From Leeuwenhoekiella sp044542075 (GTDB taxonomy: Bacteria; Bacteroidota; Bacteroidia; Flavobacteriales; Flavobacteriaceae), in the NCBI RefSeq assembly GCF_044542075.1, contig NZ_JBITTU010000001.1:743466-807465 (forward strand): DNA of 64,000 nucleotides. The letters run 5' to 3'. Shown here piece after piece: positions 8,643 to 17,478 of this stretch (its first letter is position 1; each line of letters starts with the position of its first letter). The position numbers were made by a program, and so were the translations under genes. Under the pieces are notes generated by a model. That model did not search any database. It saw only the letters and a list, made by a program, of their open reading frames with translations, and was not told the DNA's origin.

Positions 8643-9182
8643 ATGTCTTCAAGAGCAGCAATACGTTATGCAAAAGCAATTTTAGAACAGGCCCGTGAAA
8701 AGGGTACTGCTGAAGTTGTTTTTGGTAATATGAAATCTATTGAGGCGACCCTCAACGCAAGTAAAGAATTAAGAAATGTACTTAAAAGTCCGGTTATAAA
8801 ATCAGATGATAAGCGCGCTTCGTTACTTGCAATTTTTAATGGATATGACTTGAGTACAATAAGTCTTATAGAATTGCTTGTTGATAAAAAAAGAACTGCA
8901 ATTTTAGGAGATGTGGCTTCAAGCTATGTTGACATTTATAATAAATCTAAGGGTATTGTAGTAGCTCATTTAACAACTGCGGTAGAACTTGACGATTCAT
9001 TAGAAGCAAAAGTTCTTGCAAAGGTTAAAGAGATTACAGACGGTAAAGAAGTAACCTTAGAACATCATATAGATTCTAACTTAATAGGAGGATTTATATT
9101 GAGAGTAGGTGATGTGCAATACGATGCAACGGTTGCAAATCAATTAGATAAAATACAAAAAGAGTTTAGTAAACGTTTATAA
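8643..9182 (+). CDS. atpH: F0F1 ATP synthase subunit delta
   Basis: The delta (OSCP) subunit, which joins the peripheral stalk to the top of the alpha/beta hexamer. The 179 residues show the usual opening with RYAKAIL near residues 8-14, an all-helical N-terminal domain to about 105, and the C-terminal signature around residues 150-160 (IGGFILRVGD). It lies 15 bases after atpF and 49 before atpA. Confidence 0.95.
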   Translation: MSSRAAIRYAKAILEQAREKGTAEVVFGNMKSIEATLNASKELRNVLKSPVIKSDDKRASLLAIFNGYDLSTISLIELLVDKKRTAILGDVASSYVDIYNKSKGIVVAHLTTAVELDDSLEAKVLAKVKEITDGKEVTLEHHIDSNLIGGFILRVGDVQYDATVANQLDKIQKEFSKRL

Positions 9183-9231
9183 TTACAACTAAGTCTTGAG
9201 TTAAATTGAGGCTTATTAGATATCAAACAAA

Positions 9232-10812
9232 ATGGCAGAAGTAAAACCAGCTGAAGTTTCAACAATTTTAAAGAAACAACTTTCCGGCTTTGAAGCATCA
9301 GCTTCTTTAGATGAAGTAGGAACAGTACTTACCGTAGGTGATGGTATTGCCCGTGTTTACGGTCTTTCTAACGCACAATACGGAGAACTCGTAGAATTTG
9401 ACGGAGGTCTTGAGGGTATTGTATTAAACTTAGAAGAAGATAATGTAGGGGTTGTACTCTTAGGTCCTTCTAAAGAGGTTAGAGAAGGTGCTATCGTAAA
9501 ACGTACACAACGTATCGCTTCTATAAATGTAGGAGAGGGTATAGTAGGTCGTGTTGTTAACACTCTAGGTCAGCCTATAGATGGTAAAGGTGCGATACAA
9601 GGTGAAACTTATGAGATGCCACTTGAGCGTAAAGCGCCAGGTGTTATCTATCGTCAGCCGGTAACAGAGCCATTACAGACAGGTATTAAATCTATTGATG
9701 CAATGATCCCTGTAGGTCGTGGTCAACGTGAACTTGTAATTGGTGACCGTCAGACAGGTAAAACTACTGTTTGTATTGATACTATTTTAAATCAAAAAGA
9801 ATTTTACGATGCAGGTGAGCCTGTATATTGTATATATGTTGCGATAGGCCAAAAGGCTTCTACCGTAGCAAACATTGCTAATGTACTTGAAGAAAAAGGT
9901 GCTTTGGCTTACACTACTATTGTTGCTGCAAATGCATCTGATCCTGCAACTATGCAGGTATATGCTCCATTTGCAGGTGCATCTATCGGTGAGTATTTTA
10001 GAGATACTGGTCGCCCGGCTTTAATCATTTATGATGATTTATCTAAGCAAGCGGTAGCCTATCGTGAGGTATCTCTTTTATTACGTCGCCCACCGGGACG
10101 TGAGGCATATCCTGGAGATGTTTTCTTCTTACACTCTCGTTTGTTAGAGCGTGCTGCAAAAATTATTGCAGATGATGATATCGCTAAGAATATGAACGAT
10201 CTTCCTGATACTTTGAAGCCTGTCGTTAAAGGTGGTGGTTCATTAACTGCACTTCCTATTATAGAAACTCAGGCTGGTGACGTTTCTGCGTATATCCCAA
10301 CAAACGTGATCTCGATTACAGATGGTCAGATTTTCTTAGATGGTGATTTATTTAACTCTGGTGTACGTCCTGCAATTAACGTAGGTATTTCGGTATCTCG
10401 TGTAGGTGGTAACGCTCAGATTAAATCAATGAAGAAGGTTGCAGGTACTTTAAAACTTGACCAGGCAGCTTTCCGTGAACTAGAAGCGTTTGCTAAGTTT
10501 GGTTCAGATTTAGATTCTGCTACATTAAGCGTTATTGAAAAAGGTAAGCGTAACGTAGAAATTCTTAAGCAAGGTGAGAACACACCATTTACTGTAGAAG
10601 ATCAGATCGCAATTATATACGCAGGTTCTAAAAACCTGCTACGTAATGTGCCTATTAATAAGGTTAAAGAATTTGAAAGAGACTACCTGGAGTTTTTAAA
10701 TGCTAAACACAGAGATGTGCTTGATACTTTAAAAGCAGGTAAGCTCACAGACGAAGTTATCGATACGTTAACCACTGTAGCAAAAGATCTTTCATCTAGA
10801 TATACTAAGTAA
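9232..10812 (+). CDS. atpA: F0F1 ATP synthase subunit alpha
   Basis: The 526-residue alpha subunit provides the non-catalytic nucleotide sites of F1. The P-loop GDRQTGKT is at 171-178, and the domain order is the usual one: beta-barrel (about 25-95), nucleotide-binding domain (about 96-380) and helical C-terminal domain. The sequence shows no anomaly. The beta subunit gene that normally follows at some distance in other bacteria is not in this window. Confidence 0.98.
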   Translation: MAEVKPAEVSTILKKQLSGFEASASLDEVGTVLTVGDGIARVYGLSNAQYGELVEFDGGLEGIVLNLEEDNVGVVLLGPSKEVREGAIVKRTQRIASINVGEGIVGRVVNTLGQPIDGKGAIQGETYEMPLERKAPGVIYRQPVTEPLQTGIKSIDAMIPVGRGQRELVIGDRQTGKTTVCIDTILNQKEFYDAGEPVYCIYVAIGQKASTVANIANVLEEKGALAYTTIVAANASDPATMQVYAPFAGASIGEYFRDTGRPALIIYDDLSKQAVAYREVSLLLRRPPGREAYPGDVFFLHSRLLERAAKIIADDDIAKNMNDLPDTLKPVVKGGGSLTALPIIETQAGDVSAYIPTNVISITDGQIFLDGDLFNSGVRPAINVGISVSRVGGNAQIKSMKKVAGTLKLDQAAFRELEAFAKFGSDLDSATLSVIEKGKRNVEILKQGENTPFTVEDQIAIIYAGSKNLLRNVPINKVKEFERDYLEFLNAKHRDVLDTLKAGKLTDEVIDTLTTVAKDLSSRYTK

Positions 10813-10844
10813 TTTTTTCGCAAAGCGAAAAAACCAATTAAAGA

Positions 10845-11717
10845 ATGGCAAATTTAAAGGAAATACGTAACCGGATTTCATCAGTATCCTCAACGATGCA
10901 GATTACCAGCGCTATGAAAATGGTGTCTGCTGCTAAGTTGAAAAGGGCTCAAGATGCTATTACAGCTATGCGCCCGTATTCTGATAAATTAACCGAACTT
11001 TTACAGAGTCTTAGCGCTTCTATGGAAGGCAATAGCGGTAGCCGTTTTGCCGAAGAGCGTGAAGTTAAGAAAGTACTTGTGGTAGCAATCTCGTCTAATA
11101 GAGGTCTTGCCGGTGCTTTTAACTCAAACATTGTTAAAGAATCAAAGAATATTCAGCAAGCTGTTTACCCAGGTAAAGAAGTACATTTCTTAACTGTAGG
11201 TAAAAAAGCAAATGATATTTTAAAAAAATCTGCAAAAATCGTTTCTAATGATAATGCGGTTTACGACGATTTAACATTTGAGAACGTAGAAGTTATCGCT
11301 GAGCAGGTGATGGATTTGTTTGTAAACGGGCAATATGATAAAGTTGAGTTAGTATATAACTCATTTAGAAATGCAGCTACACAAATCGTTACACGAGAAC
11401 AATTTTTGCCTATTGTACCTTTAAAAGAACAATTTGAAAACATTGAGGCTCCAAGCGTAGATTATATCTTCGAGCCTTCAAAAGAAGAAATTGTAAAGCA
11501 ATTAATACCTAAAGCTTTAAAAACACAGTTTTTTAAAGCAGTTAGAGACTCTGTGGCGAGTGAACACGGTGCGCGTATGACAGCAATGCATAAAGCTACT
11601 GATAATGCAACAGAATTAAGAGATCAGCTTAAATTGACGTACAACAAAGCACGTCAGGCAGCAATTACAAATGAAATCTTAGAAATTGTAGGTGGTGCAG
11701 AAGCATTAAACAATTAA
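10845..11717 (+). CDS. atpG: F0F1 ATP synthase subunit gamma
   Basis: The 290-residue central shaft subunit. The N-terminal helix with TMQITSAMKMVSAAKL (about 17-32) and the C-terminal helix (about 240-285, with TDNATELRDQL) pair to form the rotor coiled coil. It is the last gene of the operon and is followed by a strong terminator at 11741. AtpD and AtpC, which come next in most bacteria, are absent here, as is usual for Bacteroidota, where they form their own locus. Confidence 0.97.
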   Translation: MANLKEIRNRISSVSSTMQITSAMKMVSAAKLKRAQDAITAMRPYSDKLTELLQSLSASMEGNSGSRFAEEREVKKVLVVAISSNRGLAGAFNSNIVKESKNIQQAVYPGKEVHFLTVGKKANDILKKSAKIVSNDNAVYDDLTFENVEVIAEQVMDLFVNGQYDKVELVYNSFRNAATQIVTREQFLPIVPLKEQFENIEAPSVDYIFEPSKEEIVKQLIPKALKTQFFKAVRDSVASEHGARMTAMHKATDNATELRDQLKLTYNKARQAAITNEILEIVGGAEALNN

Positions 11718-11740
11718 TAGTAGATTAAATTCATATATTA

Positions 11741-11767
11741 AAGCCTTGCATTTGCAAGGCTTTTTTT
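11741..11767 (+). terminator. Rho-independent terminator of the atp operon
   Basis: A stem of AAGCCTTGCA with its complement (11741-11750 with 11753-11762) is followed at once by a run of seven T. It starts 24 bases after the atpG stop. Confidence 0.9.
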
Positions 11768-11834
11768 ATTTGTACAATTTTTTAAAAATATTGAGGTTTC
11801 AATTATTGTGTAATCCATTTAATACAAAATTACT

Positions 11835-12266
11835 ATGCATATAAAATTTGGAATATTAATACTAATAGCAATAGCAACATGTTCTTGTGGTAGTAGTAAA
11901 AAGTCAGCAAATGAAGAATTTGTAGTTGAGGATTTAAAACGAGTTGACTTTAATGATAAAGGGTTTGAAGTAACTTTTAAAGTTGAGGCGCTAAACCCTA
12001 AAATCACTTTAAACCATCTGTATTTTCAAAATCAAAAAGCTCAAGTCACTAATTCTTCAGCAGGCATCTACTCAGCCCAATTTGCTGCTTTAAAATTGAA
12101 TTCTGAAGATCGCGTTTTATCTCTAGATATGTCTAAAGAGTCTAAGAATTCACTGCCTTCTTTACCAGTAAAAATGCCGGTAAAGATTGAAGAATCTCAA
12201 GCTTTATTGAGTTATTTAATAGATTCAAATGTTAAGTATAAGGTACTTAATTTTAACACTAAATAA
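11835..12266 (+). CDS. Small lipoprotein of unknown function
   Basis: A 143-residue protein. The signal peptide ends in a Cys-rich lipobox (TCSC, Cys16 or Cys18) followed by GSSKK, and the mature part is about 125 residues of predicted beta strands without cysteines or recognisable motifs. The pattern of alternating strands resembles small periplasmic beta-sandwich proteins, but I do not recognise the family. It stands alone between the atp terminator and the envelope operon, in the same direction. Confidence 0.7.
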   Translation: MHIKFGILILIAIATCSCGSSKKSANEEFVVEDLKRVDFNDKGFEVTFKVEALNPKITLNHLYFQNQKAQVTNSSAGIYSAQFAALKLNSEDRVLSLDMSKESKNSLPSLPVKMPVKIEESQALLSYLIDSNVKYKVLNFNTK

Positions 12267-12327
12267 AAGCTCAAGTCAAGCGGGAAAACGGGATCTGGCT
12301 CTCATTCTTAAATTGATCTGTATAACT

Positions 12328-12335
12328 TACTTTTG
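12328..12335 (+). promoter_or_regulatory. Possible -7 box of the envelope operon
   Basis: TACTTTTG matches TAnnTTTG and lies 20 bases before the TTG start of the flippase gene. No matching -33 box is seen. Confidence 0.35.
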
Positions 12336-12355
12336 AATTTTAAAAAATAACTTTT

Positions 12356-13801
12356 TTGAGCGTACTAAAGCGATTTGTAAAGGATACTGCGGTATATGGT
12401 CTTGCGACTATTTTACCTCGTATAATGAACATTGTATTGGTTCCTTTGCATACAGATGTATTAGATCCTGCTAACTACGCAGAAAACACTTTGTTTTATA
12501 TTGGTGCGGCTTTTCTAAATGTTCTTCTTACCTATGGTATGGAAACTGCCTTTTTCCGATTTTTTTCTAAATCAGAAAATAAAGAGAGGGTTTATAGTAC
12601 GGTTTTAATTGCGCTAACTACAACAGCAGTTCTTGCGTTCGGACTTCTATTCCTACTTAAAAACCCTATTATAGAGGCTTTAGAGCTTCGCAGCGAATAC
12701 TTTGGGTATTTAATAGGCCTAGCTATATTAGACACATTAGTTGTTGCGCCATTTGCGTATTTGAGAGCTAAGGGTAAAGCGCTTCGATTTGCAGGTATCA
12801 AATTGGCGAATCTAGCTATTTATGTCGTGCTCAATCTCTTTTTCCTTTGGGCAATCCCGTATTTTAATCTTAAGTTTTCGTGGTACAACGCTGATAATAT
12901 ACTCGTATATATTTTTATCGCAAATCTTGCTGCAAGTGCAGTAACCTTCTTACTCATCGCTCCAGACTTTTTCCGCATTAAACTTATTTTTGATAGGCAA
13001 CTCTTTAAACAACTATGGCAATATGGTTGGCCGGTTTTAGTTGCTGGTTTGGCATTTGTAATTAATGAGAATCTAGACAAGCTGCTCTTAGGAAATATGC
13101 TCGATAAAGAAGTTATGGGTGCATATTCCGGGTGTTATAAGCTTGCCGTTTTTATGACGATTTTTATACAGGCCTTTAAGTTAGGAGCAGAACCCTTTTT
13201 CTTTAATCACGCCCAGTCAAAAAATGCGCCTGCAACATATGCAACAATCCTTAAATACTTTACGATAGCAGGAGCCTTGGGCTTAATGATTATCGTTTGT
13301 TTTATCGATTTCTTTAAGGATATTCTAATTCGTGATGCGGAATATTTTAAGGCCTTGGAAATTGTACCATACATTCTTTTGGCAAATCTTTTTCTGGGTA
13401 TTTACCACAACCTAGCAGTCTGGTATAAGCTTACCGATAAAACCTTATACGGCATGTATTTTTCAATTATAGGAGCAGTGCTAACGATAGGATTAAACCT
13501 GTTACTAATACCTGAGATTGGCTTTATGGCTTCAGCATATGCTACAGTGATTGCTTATGGCGTGATGATGATGATTTCGTATTTTTACGGACAAAAATAT
13601 TACAGGATACCTTACAATATTCCACGTATTGCTATGTATCTCACCGTGGCTACCACAATGGCTATGGTTTCATTTTATTACTTAAGAGAATTTCATATTG
13701 TGAATTTTGGTTTTTTACTAGCTTTTATTTTACTGGTCTTTATGCTTGAAAAAAAGGAGTTAGAAGGAATTTTAAACCGAAACACAACTTCAAAAAACTA
13801 A
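12356..13801 (+). CDS. Polysaccharide flippase, Wzx/MATE-like (MOP superfamily)
   Basis: A 481-residue membrane protein with about 12-14 hydrophobic helices and the N-terminal pattern of the polysaccharide biosynthesis family (FVKDTAVYGLATILPRIMNI, then a second helix). Such proteins move lipid-linked sugar units across the inner membrane for O-antigen, capsule or related glycans. The start is TTG at 12356, which gives a short cytoplasmic lead into helix 1. The dut gene follows after 3 bases and starts the run of tightly spaced envelope genes. The nucleotidyltransferase two genes downstream fits a role in sugar polymer synthesis. The transported substrate is not known. Confidence 0.88.
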   Translation: MSVLKRFVKDTAVYGLATILPRIMNIVLVPLHTDVLDPANYAENTLFYIGAAFLNVLLTYGMETAFFRFFSKSENKERVYSTVLIALTTTAVLAFGLLFLLKNPIIEALELRSEYFGYLIGLAILDTLVVAPFAYLRAKGKALRFAGIKLANLAIYVVLNLFFLWAIPYFNLKFSWYNADNILVYIFIANLAASAVTFLLIAPDFFRIKLIFDRQLFKQLWQYGWPVLVAGLAFVINENLDKLLLGNMLDKEVMGAYSGCYKLAVFMTIFIQAFKLGAEPFFFNHAQSKNAPATYATILKYFTIAGALGLMIIVCFIDFFKDILIRDAEYFKALEIVPYILLANLFLGIYHNLAVWYKLTDKTLYGMYFSIIGAVLTIGLNLLLIPEIGFMASAYATVIAYGVMMMISYFYGQKYYRIPYNIPRIAMYLTVATTMAMVSFYYLREFHIVNFGFLLAFILLVFMLEKKELEGILNRNTTSKN

Positions 13802-13804
13802 AAT

Positions 13805-14239
13805 ATGCAAATCAATATTATAAATAAATCGAGTCACGCACTCCCGCATTACGAGACTGAAGCTTCTGCAGGAATGGACTTACGGGCAGAACTTACGACT
13901 CCCGTAATCTTAAAACCTTTAGAGCGCTCCATTATAAAAACCGGATTGTTTATTGAGTTACCTGTAGGCATTGAAGCTCAGGTAAGACCTAGAAGCGGTC
14001 TGGCTGCAAAATACGGAATTACCGTTCTTAATGCCCCGGGAACTATTGATGCAGACTACCGCGGCGAAATAGGTGTAATCCTTGTTAATTTATCAAATGA
14101 AGATTTTACCATAGAAAACGGGGAGCGCATAGCACAATTGGTTATCGCAAGACATGAGCGTGCAAACTGGAATGAAGTCGATGTTCTAAGCGAGACAGCG
14201 CGCGGGTCAGGAGGCTTTGGCAGTACCGGTACTAAATAA
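13805..14239 (+). CDS. dut: dUTP diphosphatase
   Basis: A 144-residue trimeric dUTPase that hydrolyses dUTP to dUMP and pyrophosphate, keeping uracil out of DNA and supplying dUMP for dTMP. All motifs are present: AGMDLRA (about 22-28), RPRSGLA (about 59-65), the uracil-binding stretch with GTIDADYRGEI (about 79-89), GERIAQLV (about 102-109) and the C-terminal Gly-rich RGSGGFGSTG. Its link with envelope genes is typical for Bacteroidota and probably has no functional meaning beyond cotranscription. Confidence 0.97.
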   Translation: MQINIINKSSHALPHYETEASAGMDLRAELTTPVILKPLERSIIKTGLFIELPVGIEAQVRPRSGLAAKYGITVLNAPGTIDADYRGEIGVILVNLSNEDFTIENGERIAQLVIARHERANWNEVDVLSETARGSGGFGSTGTK

Positions 14240-14338
14240 TTTTTTTCCACATAGTAGGAAATTCTATCAAAAGAGCTTTTTTACCAGAAGAGCTTTTGAA
14301 TATAAACTCCTTTAAAGCAAAAAACCAGAAACAAATAA

Positions 14339-15349
14339 ATGAAAATTATAGTTCCTATGGCAGGGCGGGGTTCTCGTCTAAGACCACATACATTAACAAT
14401 ACCTAAACCGTTAATTCCCATAGCCGGTAAACCTATTGTACAACGACTGGTAGAGGATATAGCCGGCGTTCTTGAAGAGAAAATTGAAGAAATAGCTTTT
14501 GTCATTGCAGAAGATTTTGGTTCAGAAACCGAAGAAAATTTAAAGCAAATTGCTGAACGTCTAGGTGCAAAAGGTACTATTTACTATCAGGATAAACCGC
14601 TGGGAACAGGTCATGCGATTATGTGCGCTCAGGAATCTTTGAGCGGCCCTTGTGTGATTGCTTATGCAGATACACTCTTTAGGGCAGATTTTACGTTAGA
14701 TAAAGAAGCAGATAGTGTAATCTGGGTAAAGCAGGTTAAAAACCCGCAGGCCTATGGTGTGGTTTCTTTAAATGAAAATAAAGAAATTACTGGTCTTGTA
14801 GAAAAACCTGAAGAATTTGTTTCAGATTTAGCCGTTATAGGTATTTACTATTTCAAAGAGGGCAGTGTTCTTAAACAAGAATTGCAAGCTGTTCTCGACG
14901 CTAATTTAATGCACGGTGGCGAATACCAGATTAACGATGGTATTAAACAAATGCAAGCTAAAGGCTATGTCTTTAAACCTGGAAAAATCGACGAGTGGAT
15001 GGACTGTGGTAATAAAAATGTAACGGTAGAAACTAACGGAAGAATGCTTCAGTTTTTGCATAAAGAAGAGCAAAAATTAGTTTCTCCTTCTGCAAAACTA
15101 GAGAACGCTTCAATTATTCCGCCGGTATATCTGGGTGATGATGTGGTGATTAAAGATTCAACAATAGGCCCTAACGTTTCCGTAGGTAAGGGAACCGTTA
15201 TTGAAAACAGTACCATTGAGCAAAGTTTAATTCAGAATTTCAGCACTATTAAAAATGCACAATTAAAAAACGCCATGATAGGTAATTACGCCAAATACAA
15301 TGGTAATTTTACCGAAATTAGTATTGGTGACTATTCTGAATTGATATAG
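14339..15349 (+). CDS. Sugar-phosphate nucleotidyltransferase with left-handed beta-helix
   Basis: A 336-residue NDP-sugar pyrophosphorylase. The N-terminal Rossmann-type domain starts with the nucleotide loop GRGSRLRPHT (about 9-18) followed by PKPL at about 23-26, and carries YADT in the metal site. The C-terminal third contains hexapeptide turns (VVIKDSTIGPNVSVGKGTV), which form a left-handed beta-helix. The layout is that of RmlA- or GlmU-like enzymes that make NDP-glucose, dTDP-glucose or GDP-mannose. I cannot decide the sugar or the nucleotide. It begins 99 bases after dut, and the TPR gene follows after 10. Confidence 0.85.
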   Translation: MKIIVPMAGRGSRLRPHTLTIPKPLIPIAGKPIVQRLVEDIAGVLEEKIEEIAFVIAEDFGSETEENLKQIAERLGAKGTIYYQDKPLGTGHAIMCAQESLSGPCVIAYADTLFRADFTLDKEADSVIWVKQVKNPQAYGVVSLNENKEITGLVEKPEEFVSDLAVIGIYYFKEGSVLKQELQAVLDANLMHGGEYQINDGIKQMQAKGYVFKPGKIDEWMDCGNKNVTVETNGRMLQFLHKEEQKLVSPSAKLENASIIPPVYLGDDVVIKDSTIGPNVSVGKGTVIENSTIEQSLIQNFSTIKNAQLKNAMIGNYAKYNGNFTEISIGDYSELI

Positions 15350-15359
15350 CTTTTATACA

Positions 15360-16703
15360 ATGAAATTATTTACGTGTTTACTCGTGTTTTCTTTGTTTTC
15401 GCCGTTGGCGGAAGCACAGGAGCCTGCTACCTTAAAAGACGTAAATGTTGACAATCTTGAAGATGTTACAGATGATTTTCAAGAGTATTTTTTTGAAGCT
15501 TTAAAGCAAAAAGGCATTCAAAACTACGAGCGCGCTATAATCGCTTTAGATAAATGCATCTCACTACGACCGCAGGAAGCCATTCTCTACTTTGAGAAGG
15601 GAAAGAATGAAGCATTATTAGGCAATGTGCAGGAGGCCGAAAATAATTATTTAAAGGCGCTGCAATTAAAGCCAAACCAACGCGATATAATGGTAAGTCT
15701 ATATGATGTCTATTATGCGCGTCAGGACTTTGAGAAAGCTATAGATCTTGTAAAACAACTCGTAAAATTTGATATTAGATATAAAGAAGACTTAGCGCGT
15801 ATTTATTTGCGTAGGGGTTCATTTAAAGAAGTTATAAGCCTCATAGATGAGCTTGAAGAGAAACTAGGCAAAGATGCTTATCGCAATCAAATACGACAGC
15901 AAGCGCTAGCCTTAAGTGGAGGAGATGTTCAGGAAAAAGCACTTTTAAAACAAATAGCTGCTAGTCCTAAAAATGAACAGCATTATCTCAATCTTATTTA
16001 CGTCTACAGCGAGCAGGGCATGACACAACAGGCCTATGAGACGGCTCAACGCTTATTAAAAGTAAACCCAAAGTCTGAGATTGTACATATGGCTTTGTAC
16101 AAATATTACCTCGAGAGCGGCGCAATCAAACAAGCGGTTGCCTCCCTTGAGAAAGTGATGCGAAGTTCAAAGATTGAAGCGAAGGCAAAACATAATGTTT
16201 TAAATGACTTTTTAATTTTTGTAGATCGTAATCCCGAGTATGAGCCAGAACTGGAGCAAGCAATCACGCTATTTTCTAATGAAGAAAATACGGATGTAAA
16301 TGAAGAATTAGGAGCTTATTATTTAAAGAATAAAGATAACGACAAGGCATTGTCTTATTATGAGAATGCATATAAAAAGAATCCTTCAGATTTAGGTGTA
16401 TTGCGCAATTTGCTTATGCTTCAGCTTGAAGCAAAACAGTTTGAAAATGCCACAAACCTTAGTGAGGAAGCCTTAAGCTTGTATCCTGCTCAAGCCTTGT
16501 TTTATTTAGTTTATGGAGTTGCTCAAAACAATTTGGGTAAATCTAAGAATGCTGCAGAATATTTAGAAATGGGTTTAGACTACGTAGTTGAAGATTCTAA
16601 AATGCTTGCAGATTTTTACAGTGAGTTGGTACGCGCTTATGTTACGCTGGGAGATGCAAACAAAGCGACTAGGTATCGCGAGCTAATTAATAATTTGAAT
16701 TAA
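15360..16703 (+). CDS. Secreted TPR protein
   Basis: A 447-residue protein with a cleavable signal peptide (about 1-19, ending in AEA) and at least eight tetratricopeptide repeats, for example PQEAILYFEKGKNEALLGNV near 60-80. TPR arrays bind other proteins; no enzyme domain is present. It sits between the nucleotidyltransferase and the DUF4292 lipoprotein with gaps of 10 and 4 bases, so it is part of the envelope operon, and I infer a periplasmic scaffold role. The specific partner is unknown. Confidence 0.8.
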   Translation: MKLFTCLLVFSLFSPLAEAQEPATLKDVNVDNLEDVTDDFQEYFFEALKQKGIQNYERAIIALDKCISLRPQEAILYFEKGKNEALLGNVQEAENNYLKALQLKPNQRDIMVSLYDVYYARQDFEKAIDLVKQLVKFDIRYKEDLARIYLRRGSFKEVISLIDELEEKLGKDAYRNQIRQQALALSGGDVQEKALLKQIAASPKNEQHYLNLIYVYSEQGMTQQAYETAQRLLKVNPKSEIVHMALYKYYLESGAIKQAVASLEKVMRSSKIEAKAKHNVLNDFLIFVDRNPEYEPELEQAITLFSNEENTDVNEELGAYYLKNKDNDKALSYYENAYKKNPSDLGVLRNLLMLQLEAKQFENATNLSEEALSLYPAQALFYLVYGVAQNNLGKSKNAAEYLEMGLDYVVEDSKMLADFYSELVRAYVTLGDANKATRYRELINNLN

Positions 16704-16707
16704 CACG

Positions 16708-17478
16708 ATGCATATATATTTTAAAAGTTTTGTAGTACTATTGATGGTAAGTCTTACCGCTTGTAAATCAACAAAAAAAGTAGCTGCTACTAATGATGAT
16801 TTAGCTTCTACTAAAATAATAGCGAGTCATTACGAGACACACCCGCAGTTTGAAACCCTTGCTGCACGATTAAAAATAAAATATTCAGACCCCGATCGTA
16901 CACAAAGTGTAACGGTAAGTTTGCGTATGCAAAAAGATGAAACCATCTGGATGAGTGCATCTGTATTGGGGATTTCACTTGCTAAAGCGATGATTACTCA
17001 AGACCGCGTTCAGTTTTATGAGAAAATTGACGGGACTTATTTTGACGGCGATTTCAAACTCCTCAGTGATTTACTAGGCACCGAGTTAAACTATAAACAA
17101 GTACAGGCCTTATTGCTGGGAGAGCCCATCTATGATTTACGTAATAGCGGTTTTAGTGCAGGAGCAACAGGAACACGCTATCTAGTTGCACCGCGTCAGC
17201 AACAGAACTTATTTAACCTATTTTTCTATTTAAATGCAGGAGCGTTTACACTGCAGGAGCAGCGTCTAACACAAGATAAAGAGCAAAGAGATTTAACGAT
17301 TAAATATGCAGATTACATAAAGGAGCAAAATGGTTATTTTCCTTCAGCTATAAGTATAAGCGCTCAGGAAGCGAGTAAAGAGACTCGCGTTGATATCGAG
17401 TACAAAGGCGTAGATTTTAATACAGAGGTGAGTTTTCCGTTTAGTATTCCCGGGGGATTAAAAGAAATAAAACTTTAA
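16708..17478 (+). CDS. DUF4292 lipoprotein
   Basis: A 256-residue lipoprotein with lipobox Cys19 (SLTAC). The mature part begins with a polar linker and then a beta-rich domain with a stretch of the type ETIWMSASVLGISLAKAMIT (about 84-103), which is the hallmark of DUF4292 as I know it. The family resembles LolA/LolB-like folds that hold lipids or lipoproteins, so an envelope transport role is possible but unproved. Its stop TAA shares its last base with the ATG of the EnvC-like gene (17478), a translational coupling that makes a joint function likely. Confidence 0.85.
   Translation: MHIYFKSFVVLLMVSLTACKSTKKVAATNDDLASTKIIASHYETHPQFETLAARLKIKYSDPDRTQSVTVSLRMQKDETIWMSASVLGISLAKAMITQDRVQFYEKIDGTYFDGDFKLLSDLLGTELNYKQVQALLLGEPIYDLRNSGFSAGATGTRYLVAPRQQQNLFNLFFYLNAGAFTLQEQRLTQDKEQRDLTIKYADYIKEQNGYFPSAISISAQEASKETRVDIEYKGVDFNTEVSFPFSIPGGLKEIKL

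Noticed and set aside
12820..13080. Minus-strand frame of 86 codons inside the flippase gene
   Set aside because: Shadow of a membrane protein gene; basic, low-quality composition and no start context.
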